A stretch of 64,000 nt of DNA from Xanthostigma xanthostigma (taxonomy: Eukaryota; Arthropoda; Insecta; Raphidioptera; Raphidiidae). Where the stretch lies: NCBI GenBank assembly GCA_963575645.1, contig OY754475.1, positions 1 through 64,000 on the forward strand, in the 5' to 3' direction. The notes beneath the pieces are model-generated. The model was not told the origin of the DNA. It did not search any database and saw nothing but the letters and a program-made list of their open reading frames with translations. The translations under genes were made by a program, and so were the position numbers. Every line of letters begins with the position of its first letter. The stretch's first letter is position 1. This document shows positions 23,301 to 33,805 of the stretch, piece after piece.

Positions 23301-26300
23301 CAAGGCACCTGAAAAAATTAATCACACGATGTTCTCTATGAAACAACGAACTTATTGTTAATGACAATTGAAAAAACTTCAAATACATACCGGCTGGAAC
23401 TTTGGGAACCAAACAGCTGCCCTGTTTCATCAGACTCGTGCTAGACGGGGTGGATTGTTGTTGGCAGCTGCTCGACGGCGTCGATATTTTCCTGCAACGA
23501 ATCAGAAACGAACATGACAACACTCTGAAAATACGTCTAAACTGAAGATAGCAGACAGTTATTAATCAATCTTACTTTTTTAATTTTATAGGCGTGTTGG
23601 GTATCGATATACTTCCGTTAAATTGATTCTCGGTTGTTTCGTTGTGCGAGGGAGCCGCTTCTGTCGAAAGCGGCCGATTCGCCGACGGAGTAGAAGGAGT
23701 TTGACGTATCTGGAAAAAAAATTATTAGGACCCCCAGGATTAATAAATTCTTTTATAGATCCTCAAACTAAAAAGTGAAAAATAAAATATAGTTTAAAAA
23801 AAACTAAAAAACACGCTTTATATCGAACTAAAAAGTAAAAAATAATTTTTTTAAAATAAGCTTAAAAAGCGTTGGGCGCTCGATGTACGAAAATGTGGAA
23901 CAAAGCGCCCAACGCTTTTTAAGCTTATTTTAAAAAAATTATTTTTTACTTTTTAGTTCGATATAAAGCGTGTTTTTTAGTTTTTTTTAAACTATATTTT
24001 ATTTTTCACTTTTTAGTTTGAGGATCTATAAAAGAATTTATTAATCCTGGGGGTCCTAATAAGGATAATGGGAAACTGTTATCAAATTATTGCATTGTCA
24101 TCGGTCCTTGATACGTATGCAAAGTTTCAAATTAATCAGACTTCGGGAAATTGGTGAAAATAAAGCGTTTACTACAGAGGATCTATAAAAGAATTTATTA
24201 ATCCTGGGGGTCCTAATAAGGATAATGGGAAACTGTTATCAAATTATTGCATTGTCATCGGTCCTTGATACGTATGCAAAGTTTCAAATTAATCAGACTT
24301 CGGGAAATTGGTGAAAATTATGCTCAAAGATTCCGTTACATGCATACATACATACATAATACATACATACATACATACATAGTTAGTTACAACCCAAACT
24401 AATATAAAGCGTTTAAAAAAGGACGTTTCGATCCAAAACAAACAGTGATGTCTTAAAGTTATTCTCGTTCGACTCACTCTTCGAGGCGTCACGTAAGACG
24501 GCAGCCGCAAGCTAACGTTGTTGGGCGTGCAGACAGAAGTGCCGGCGGCTTGAAACGAGGCCAGTTGAGCTTCGCGACCGAGCGCCTCGGCCGCCCCGTA
24601 CAATTTGCACTTCGTCAGATGGTGCTGAATGAGCTGCAAGAGTTGACGACTGTCGTATTTGATTTCGGTTCGAGCGACGATATTCTCCTGTAAATAAAAT
24701 AGAGATGATTGAAAAAAAAATATAGTTTAAAAAAAACTAAAAAACACGCTTTATATCGGACTAAAAAGTAAAAAATAATTGTTTTAAAATAAGCTTAAAA
24801 AGCGTGGGGCGCTTTGTTCCACATTTTCGTACATCGAGCGCCCAACGCTTTTTAAGCTTATTTTAAAACAATTATTTTTTACTTTTTAGTCCGATATAAA
24901 GCGTGTTTTTTAGTTTTTTTTAAACTATATTTTATTTTTCACTTTTTAGTTTGAGGATCTATAAAAGAATTTATTAATCCTGGGGGTCCTAATAAGGATA
25001 ATGGGAAACTGTTATCAAATTATTGCATTGTCATCGGTCCTTGATACGTATGCAAAGTTTCAAATTAATCAGACTTCGGGAAATTGGTGAAAATTATGCT
25101 CAAAGATTCCGTTACGGACATACATACATAGTTACAACCCAAACTAATATAAAGCGTTTAATAATAAGGATAATGGGAAACTGTTATCAAATTATTGCAT
25201 TGTCATCGGTCCTCGATACGTATGCAAAGTTTCAAATTAATCAGACTTCGGGAAATTGGTGAAAATAAAGCGTTTACTACAGAGGATCTATAAAAGAATT
25301 TATTAATCCTGGGGGTCCTAATAAGGATAATGGGAAACTGTTATCAAATTATTGCATTGTCATCGGTCCTTGATACGTATGCAAAGTTTCAAATTAATCA
25401 GACTTCGGGAAATTGGTGAAAATTATGCTCAAAGATTCCGTTACGGACATACATACATAGTTAGTTACATACATACATAGTTACAACCCAAACTAATATA
25501 AAGCGTTTAATTAGCCTTCTTCAAAGGGATGGGTGAATCGTATACGAGAGCGACCCTGCGATTAAACAGACATCTTACCCTGTGAATGTTGCCCGGCGAG
25601 ACATCTATTTCGCGGATTACATTTTTCGCATCGCCCGAAAGGCACTTGAGCAGTTCCAACGCGGATGCCCGAAACTTGACGTGTTCTTGGCGTTTCTCTT
25701 GCAAAATCGGATAGTGGAGCATATCTGAAACGATTGCAAAATCTCTATTTATCTCGACGTACGTCGGTAAAATAGCCGCAAGAAAACTTTACGGACGGAC
25801 GTCCCGTCGCGCGTCGAGTGCCGAAAATACTTACTTGGCAATTCGCCGTTGCTGAAGAACGGCAGCTTCGATACGATCTGACTGACTTGTCCGCTCCGCG
25901 CGAGTCCGGCCAAAGCGCGGCACGCGAGCGCTCTGATGCAGTCGGCGTCCGTTATCGGAGTCTTGATTTGCATCAGCTGCAGGAGCACCATGATGCCGTT
26001 GTTCGTTCTCACGCATTCCCACATCCGTTCGATCACTTCCTCCGAGCTGCGGCACGCGGCGTTGTTCAAATTCGTACCGGCCGAGTGACGCCTGCGCGGC
26101 GACACGCTGTCCGTTATCTGAAGGGCGGCCGGAGGCGTGCTCGAAGCCGGTGCCGAAAGCGACGACGAGTTTCGAGTCAACGAGCCGTCCTGCGGAATTT
26201 ATTTATGTAATTCCAAAATAATAATATTAATTATTATAGGGGGCTATGTTGCCCGTACATAGGATGGCCCTTACAAACTAAGTATATAATTTTAATATAT

Positions 26301-29300
26301 CATTTTACTTCCTCCTTTTCATACTAATTATACTTTTTGTATTTATTTTATTCTCTTTTCACATTTTTATTTCAATTATCTGAACTGTGCAATGTTAATG
26401 CTATCTGGTTGGATTTATATTGTTCATCCATTTTTAAAGTTAAAAGCAAATCAAAGAATTTACTAAAATATGAATAAACTTTTGTACTATTTTTTTAGTA
26501 TTTTTGTAATACTCCTTATTTAATTACTTATATTTTAATTTTTTTTTATTATATTTTTTAAGCTAAACATATATTTCAAATTTATATTTTTGTATGGGGC
26601 TTGCCCTGTTGAAACAACAATAAATAAATAAATTATATCTTTAGGTTTTTTTTTTTTTATCACTAAAAAACATCATTTCTGCATTTCGCAAAGTGCGAAG
26701 TATACAGTTTTTAGTTGTGGTGCTGTCAGGAAACCTCTTAAAACTACAAAAATGTATGTAAGTTTAATGTAGTCGCTTGAAATTCGTCAAGTTATTTTAG
26801 GTAAATTTAATGTGAAATCAATTTTAAGCCGTGTCGACTCACCCTGTGTATCGGGGCGCACACGCAGTTGATGATGACGCTGAGAGCTGATTTTTGCACG
26901 TCCGGATCGGCTACGATCTCGCCCTCGGCCGCGCCCAGAATATAATTGATGCCTGCGAGAAACGCGTTCGTCAAAGACCAAAGTAAAAAAAAACGAGGCA
27001 CATTCAAAAACAAACCCTCCGAGCCGCACTCACCGACCGTGACTGTGTTGACGTCTTCGGGCAAGTCGACTCGTTCGCACAACAGCAGCTGAACGCGCGG
27101 CATGACGCTGCAGACTGCGAGAACGTCGAGGGCAGACTTGACCGTCTCGCCGCGACCGTTGTAATTCCACTCGTACGCGAAAGCTATGACTTGCAGCAGA
27201 AGCGTGATGGCGCCGAGCTCCATCAACTTGTCGACCGGCTGCCATCGAGCTCGAAACGGCAACAGCTGCACCAGCGTGTCGATGCGATTCTGGAAGTCTT
27301 CGTCGCTCATCTTGCAGATGACCTGCAACGTTGAGGGTTCGTTTCAAAGTTTCGATCGTGCGACATTCTTTTTTATGACGATAAATTGTCGTCGCGCTTA
27401 CCACTCTATTTTTCGGAAGATTCGGAAGGTCCCGGTTCGCCAACCTGCGCAGCTGTTCGATTTTTAGATACAGGTGCGCCTTCAAGTATCGTCTCAGGGC
27501 CACGCAAACGTGTCTGACGATCTGTCTCATGGCGTTTTCCATATCGTCGCTTAAAACCGTGTCGTCGTCGGTCGATAAAATCGGCAACGTCGATATCTGG
27601 AAACGAAAAAAATACGCTCGATATATAGACTGGAAACAAATTTTAAACGCATCGAAAAGAAAAAACCTACGACATTGTACATTTTCCGCAGGCCGTCTTG
27701 CTTATCGAACACGTCCAAAATCACTTTGAAGTGGAACGCGAGACCGAAGAACATGATGGCGTGGCATCGGCCTGATTCGTGATGCGAACACTCCAAGAAC
27801 CACAGCGCGTACTTGACGAAGCTGTAGATGACTTCGTTGGGCAGAAGGCACACTCGTTCCATGGCGTCTTCGTAATACGACAGATAATACAAACACAGCG
27901 ACACGCCCGTCGCCGCCACCGACGGTTGCGGAATGTCTAGCAGTCTCTGGAAATGTCATTCAAAAAATCGATTCAGAAATAGGAGTCGTTCGAATCGGAG
28001 TCGTTAAATTAAATACGTCGGCTTCGACTCACTTGCAATCCTTTTTCTTCTATAAATTCCAAGCTGAATTTCTTGTGGCACAGCAGAGAGGCGAGAAACT
28101 TTAGGGCTTCGAACGCCAACCGGCTGTCGTGCGTTTCTCTCACGTTCACGTAATCGAGTATAAGATCGAGCGCTTTATGTTCGAACATGTGGCCCAGGAA
28201 CTGAAAGTCAAAAACATAAATTGTAGACGATGCAGAAAAACAACGCCGCAAACAGCTTTCGCTCGAAACACAAACCTCCTGATATTCACCCATCGGCGTG
28301 AGATATTTCAGAATCATCATTTGTTTCGTCGAATCGGTCAACGGATGCATCTGTATGTTTCCGATGACGTAATTTTCCATTTCGATCCACGACGAATTGC
28401 TCGATTCCATCATGCCCAGGTGACTCAAAGGTGATCTGTTCGCTAGAATCTTGCAGATGCGATTAATTTAGTTTTTTCAATGAAAACTGATGAACAACAA
28501 AGACTATGGGATTAAAAGAGAAAAACATAAAACACTCACCGGAGACGTGCTTTCAAACTTTCTGCGTTTGCTACCCGAAGCGTTTGACGGCAAATAGCCG
28601 GGAGTCGAAGTTACGTTCGGTCCGTTCGTTTCTTTGTGCTTTCCGCGATGGTGGAGAGGCGTAGTGTTGCCGCCGTCTGTCTCATTTATACTCGTGTCGA
28701 TCGTTTGCGTCGCGTCGCTCGCCAAGTGAGCGAACGGACGTTCGGAAACCACGACGTCCGCGTCTGTTGTCGACCTCGTGTCTCTCTGAATGCACCCGTT
28801 GTCGGTCGCCTTCGCGGCGGACGTCTTAATTTGGCGTAAGCGTTGCAGCATTAACGGCACGAGATTCTTCTCCCTGCACAAAATTCCGTAAAAACGCGAT
28901 TCGACGTCCGTTAAGTAGATTTAAAAAAAAAAAAAAACAAGCGACGCTTACCGAAACTGTACAGCAATTTCAGGCACTTCCATGGCTGCGGCCAGCAATC
29001 CTGTCGCGTAAGTTTGCAGCGGCTCCTTGGAGTTAGTCGCCCATTTTAACAGTCTGTCGATGAGAGCTTTCATGTCCGGTTGAAACACTTCCGACGTCTC
29101 GAGGCCCGGCATTGTGTCCAGCATAAGTCTGCACGCCACTATGTTCAAGTCGTCGACATTTTGGCCCGTTATGTTGAGCCGTGACCAATATGTGTCGCGC
29201 AAATAGTCGTTCACCAACTGAAACGAATTGTCAAACGTCACAAAGGTACTCCGCTGTAATAAAACGCGGTTCCTATACTAAATACCTTGTTCATGAACAC

Positions 29301-29662
29301 ATCTTTGCGGAAGAGCACTTTTAAAATGTGTCCGAGTGTGCAATCGGGAAATGCTCTAGACGGGTGTCTCTCGTCGAACGGATCTGGATCCATTTTTAAA
29401 TAGTTTTCTGTTTCGGCTTCTATCAATTCCGCTAATCTGTAACGTAAACAAATTTTACCTAGGCACGCGATGAAAGATTTAAATTTAGCTAGTTGCATAG
29501 CCGATTTTAAAACTTGAACACTACACTAACAGACATCGTTTAAAAAATATTTCAATGATCTTACTTTGTAAGTGTGGGGACGGGATCATAATTGGGTTGT
29601 AAATATTCTTCTTCCCAACTTCTCAATATCTGATTAATATCTAATGTCTCCTGTCTTTCCAT
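20352..29662 (-). CDS. mahj: DCAF1 / VprBP (Drosophila mahjong), substrate receptor of CRL4 ubiquitin ligase
   Basis: Twenty-four phase-consistent exons total 4599 bases (1532 aa; human DCAF1 has about 1507). They are 29565-29662, 29286-29436, 28952-29217, 28540-28873, 28276-28449, 28033-28200, 27671-27946, 27402-27596, 27034-27322, 26843-26952, 25835-26189, 25579-25724, 24478-24687, 23576-23709, 23391-23491, 23185-23308, 22895-23093, 22596-22807, 22322-22406, 22031-22240, 21761-21959, 21163-21396, 20918-21043 and 20352-20554. The armadillo-like N-terminal part has [15 protein letters not shown] and [12 protein letters not shown] LisH motif ([13 protein letters not shown]) lies near residue 865. 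A WD40 domain spans about 1045-1420, followed by an Asp/Glu-rich tail. DCAF1 bridges DDB1-CUL4 to substrates in the nucleus. One of two expected WDxR arginines is replaced (WDAS); WDLR is kept. Exons 14 and 23 are the least conserved and rest mainly on splice phase. Confidence 0.95.
23722..24412. mobile_element. Foldback element copy 2 with duplicated tail, in a DCAF1 intron
   Basis: A near-perfect inverted repeat with 159-bp arms (23722-23880 and 23904-24062) and a 23-base loop. This is the most complete copy, as its left arm reaches the outer TTATTAGGACCCCC that mirrors GGGGGTCCTAATAA on the right. The tail is partly tandemly repeated: a shortened copy ends at about 24175, and a second starts at GAGGATCTATAAAAG and runs to CTAATATAAAGCGTTTA near 24412, with a CATA microsatellite at 24340-24381. 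The loop is inverted relative to copies 1 and 3. Confidence 0.88.
24717..25508. mobile_element. Foldback element copy 3 with triplicated tail, in a DCAF1 intron
   Basis: Arms of 97 bp (24717-24813 and 24837-24933) flank the same 23-base loop in the copy 1 orientation. After the right arm the tail recurs three times (to about 25160, to about 25275 and to about 25503), each with ATGGGAAACTG and TATGCAAAGTTTC and two ending in CTAATATAAAGCG. The nested tails suggest repeated insertion into, or unequal exchange between, earlier copies. Confidence 0.85.
26226..26640 (+). mobile_element. Probable non-LTR retrotransposon 3' end, in a DCAF1 intron
   Basis: Very AT-rich sequence ending in GGGGCTTGCCCTGTTGAAAC and a run of AATAA units, the usual 3' end of insect jockey-like LINEs. 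No intact reading frame remains. It lies in the intron between the exons at 25835-26189 and 26843-26952. Confidence 0.6.
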
Positions 29663-30314
29663 TGCGATATTTTCTTCGGAAACACGTGAACCTGTCTTTT
29701 GGCAACTTTATTTAACCTAAAAACTTATTATAAAACGCAATAACGCAACTATTTACAAATGTATAAAAATGCACGGAAAACAATTATATGTAACGTTTTA
29801 CTTTGATTTTACTACACTTCTATGTTAATATCTATCAATATTTATGTCCGTGAAATATGTTTAATTATAAATACCAATCTGCATAACGCTAGACACATCA
29901 ATTGGTAACAAATCACAAAATAAAAACACAATGGAGACAAATAATGGACATGATCAAAGTGCAGTGATGTAAACGTAACACAAAAAAAATACACTATACG
30001 TTATATAAAATGATAAAACACAAAAAAGTGATTTATTCTCATAAAAAATAAGTACAGCTGCTCATTTCGTTATATAATAACATCAATAATGATTTTTTAT
30101 TTAGAAAAGCAGTTTTATCAATTCGAGAATAAGGAACATTTCAATTGTTTATGTTAGCAACAGTTATTTGTGTACTTTCCAGAATTTTTGAAAACACGTT
30201 TAACGATCGGTAACGCCGGTCGCTCATGTGACGTCATGAGGGTATTTTGACGTTTCTCAGTATATATTTTTCAAATCCTGTCAATCAAAAAAGTATTTTC
30301 ATTTAAAAAAAAAA
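29663..30314. promoter_or_regulatory. Shared 5' region between DCAF1 (-) and BLOC1S2 (+)
   Basis: A 652-bp spacer between the two start codons. It holds CACGTG just 5' of the DCAF1 start (about 29682-29688) and, 79 bp before the BLOC1S2 start, overlapping TCATGTGA and TGACGTCA. No TATA box is clear. Bidirectional use is inferred from head-to-head layout. Confidence 0.55.
30224..30236 (+). promoter_or_regulatory. Overlapping M-box (TCATGTGA) and CRE (TGACGTCA)
   Basis: TCATGTGA at 30224-30231 is an E-box variant used by MITF/TFE factors on lysosome and pigment-organelle genes. TGACGTCA at 30229-30236 is a perfect CREB/ATF site. Both are exact. Function is inferred from motif and from position upstream of a lysosome-related organelle gene. 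Confidence 0.45.
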
Positions 30315-30887
30315 ATGGGTGATGAATGTGACAGCGAAGGAATTACGGATTCACCTAAAAAGGGTATATTTCGTACGAGTGTGTCAAAATGTGTATCGGT
30401 TTGTTTTAAATTCTGTTTTTTTTAGGACCAACGTTATCAACATCGACGTCTAGTTTCGAAGCATTGGATCCTCACGACCCCAATTTGAGTCGATTAGCCA
30501 CTTCAATGTTTCAGAAGACCGCGGATTATCTTTACGGTGAATTAACTGCAACTCACGATGATTACAAGCTTTTAGAAAATATGAATCGGGCGACGATAAT
30601 CAAATATGGTGACATGAAACAAATCGCTGGGAACGTAGCTAAAACAGTTACTGAATTAAATGAAAAATGTAAATAAAAACATCATAAGTAAATACCGCAA
30701 ATTATTGACATTTCTTTATATAAAAAAAAAAACAAATATTGATATTTCAGACCAGGGCCTTCAACCCTACCTGGACCAAATCGATCAAATAGAAGACAGC
30801 GTTACAAAATTGGAACAGGCTGCGTATAAATTGGACGCGTATTCAAAAAGATTAGAAGCTAAATTTAAACATCTCGAAAAGCGATAA
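30315..30887 (+). CDS. Blos2: BLOC-1 subunit 2 (BLOS2)
   Basis: Three exons, 30315-30363, 30426-30668 and 30751-30887, join in matching phases to give 142 aa, the same length as human BLOC1S2. The core [17 protein letters not shown] and the C-terminal [16 protein letters not shown] and [18 protein letters not shown] are near-identical to the family. The protein is a helical coiled-coil subunit of BLOC-1, and of BORC, acting in cargo sorting to lysosome-related organelles and in lysosome positioning. The first 25 residues are acidic and variable, as usual. The start is the first ATG after an A-run and is in frame with exon 2. AATAAA follows at 30976. Confidence 0.96.
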
Positions 30888-30975
30888 TTATTTACTGTAC
30901 TGTTAAAAGTTAAGAAAAAGTTTAATTATTATATGTTTACAGTTTATAAAATGTACATTTTTTTTATATTGTTCA

Positions 30976-30981
30976 AATAAA
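30976..30981 (+). terminator. Polyadenylation signal of BLOC1S2
   Basis: AATAAA 89 bases after the stop codon, the first canonical signal downstream. Confidence 0.7.
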
Positions 30982-33758
30982 ATGAAATTTAATCCTTAGA
31001 ATTTGGTTATTTGTTGTAATGAGATACAGTTTCGATTCCACAAACACATTTGACAGTGGAATCTTGGATGTGTCAAGTCATTTATTGATGAACCATTCAA
31101 CAAAGATGCATACCTTGCGCAAAGCATCAGTAAGTTGGGTTGCCTACACGGGCTGCCACAGGCGTTTCATGACAAACTTGTGAATCAAAGCGGAGAGAAG
31201 CGCGATAGAATAATATTAATTACGAGCAATGCTAAATAACAATACATATTATTATGCACCGCAAAATTAAATAAATAGTGGACGTTTCAACATTTTTGTC
31301 AATGACTGGATATGTCTTTTTAATGTTTTGTTTTGACGAACATTTTATTTTTTAACCATACCCTACGGGCTATATTTTCCATTCACCTGGTTATCCGTTC
31401 AATAAGCGCATTTCCCATAAAACTGTTCATTTAATTTGATATACTATCGTCTAATTAACATATTGTACCGTTAAATGAGATTTTGTGTGTATACCATGCC
31501 TTCAATCTTGTTGCCAAATGTATATAGTTATGAACTTCTGAACTAATCTAGTAAAAATCAGATTACCTACATTAAATGATTATTATTTACAAATATATTA
31601 ATACGTATTTCGTTAACCGTTCTTATAGGGCCGCGTCCAATCGTTACTATTTTGTGACGGCTAGCTGAAATTTTCTTCTGTTCATGGCTAGCAAAGTCCA
31701 CTTTATATATTTGTTTTTCTTTTAATTGGATACGTAAGGGCGAAAAATAAATCAAAAATATTTTGAATTGACCGCCAACAATTCGTAACAAAGAAAGCAT
31801 TTATTCAAAAAACAGTTCCATACCAGATTTGTTTAAATGAAAAAAAAAAACAGAACGAGAATTTCAAATTCTATAAGTTTTAATAAGGCGCTAATTATAT
31901 TATTTGGTGTTCTTGCGGCACATGGACTAATTGCATTGGTCTATAAAGAAAAAAAAACAAACACAAAGTGACGAAACTGGTTTCTGTTGAATGCATGGTG
32001 GAAGAGTGATATTAAATTATTGTCGAAAAATAACGGATCGGTTGTCCGGTCAAGTAATGAAAACGTTCACAGTTACGTTTATACGCGTTTTAAAAAGGCG
32101 ACACATTATCACTTGCAGAGCATATTTTTTTTCCGACTAAGTTTTTATTTACGTACAAAAAATGTAGTATGTATCTCGATTTAATGCTTATGTATATGAT
32201 CGGGTGACTTAATTTCTGGTTAAAGCTCGCCATTCTCCGGCTATTAACACAACGTCATAAATTAATGCATTACAAACTATAGATGCCTTTTAAAATACGC
32301 GCAGAAGACGATCATCTCTGATATACCTATATAATAATGTATACACCTCTATACCTTTGTGAACGTACTGATGGCTTGTCTTCGATCTGGTTTGACGGTT
32401 GACCCGGTGAGGTCGGCCTTGGCCCTGGCGGTCGACGATTTGTTCGCAGTCCACGAACACCATTCAAAATGCACGTTGAATAATATATAATCGCTGTGCA
32501 TTATCTATAGCATTATGCGGCTAATATATCTCAGAGATAACTACGAACAAAAAGTACGAGAAAAATTGAAAGTATATCGAGTTTTGAGACGGCACAACTA
32601 TCAAAACTCGATCCGCAATATTTTTCAAATTTGAAAATGTTCTGAGAGATTTTCTATATTCGTGAACAAAGTTTACAAACGTATTCGATTACGTCTTTTC
32701 AAAACACTTTTATTAAAAACGCGCACTTGATATTTCATTAAATGAAGGAAGCGAATGTTTTTTTTCTCTAACAGCCGTGAACACAAAGGTCTGTGGAACG
32801 GTAATTATGACATAACTATTTAAAAACGAAAGAAAAAAATGAGATAAGCATCGCATAATAGCAACAATGCGTAGATATATGAATGATGGAACGAAAGAAC
32901 AATTTTCATCTTTTGGCTGTAAACTAAGTACTTGCAGGCTTTTTAAAAGTGAAATGAATTTAATTATTATAATTGACAATGTCGACATCTATACTATAAA
33001 AATACAATTTTATATTAATTATCGACATAATAATAAAATTGTATTTTTTCTTATCGATTTGCGAAAGTCGTAAAAAGTACATCTTTCGAAATTCGACCCG
33101 AAGTTTTTTAACGTTGTCCAATTAACGCCTTTATAATAACAAAGAAAACCGCATCTACTGAGATCGTTTCGAAAAAAGTTTAATTAAAATGAAAAAAACA
33201 CCTCGAAATACATAATATAAACAACGTATATCAAAATAAAAAAGAAAACAAATGTTCAAGTAGCTATACCTATAGTCCATTTCACTGCAGAAAAAATATT
33301 TTTTCACAATTTTTTAAACGGTGTTTATTTCAATTTAGAATCAATGCTCGTTCAAGGAATTTAGTTAAGAACTCCCTCAGAATTGTCTGTTCCGCTCTAC
33401 TGGATTAAATTTAAAATTTAGGAAACCATAAAATTGCCATCGCGAGGCGCCGACGCTCTTGGCGCTGCGGGTCCCATAAACCTAATTGTAGTTAGGGCGT
33501 GGCTTAAGTTATATTGGAATAATTAAATAAGAAAAATGTATCGTTTTAAAATGTAAACTATATATATTTTATATTGTATCAAATTAACGGTGTTTTTAAG
33601 TTTGAAATTTATTATTCTCACTGCGGACGCAACGATAGTCTCGTGTCTTTAGGAGATGCGATCAGATCACCAAAATACACACACACACACATAAAGAGAT
33701 AATATGCAATATATTTGGAAGCAAGTTGTCCGGTCACATTTGATTGGGCGGAGATGAG
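30982..33758. other. Intergenic, no supported gene
   Basis: A 2.8-kb AT-rich stretch. A GC-rich island near 32371-32490 holds a 39-codon open frame that I could not connect to any gene. A short AC microsatellite lies near 33679-33692. Nothing else was recognised. Confidence 0.5.
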
Positions 33759-33767
33759 TATAAAAAG
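33759..33767 (+). promoter_or_regulatory. TATA box of the secreted low-complexity protein gene
   Basis: TATAAAAAG lies 47 bases before the ATG, placing transcription start near 33790. A strong TATA box fits a highly or tissue-specifically expressed gene. Confidence 0.7.
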
Positions 33768-33805
33768 CCGAAATCTGCAGTTCAACGGCCGCAGTAGAAC
33801 ACAAC

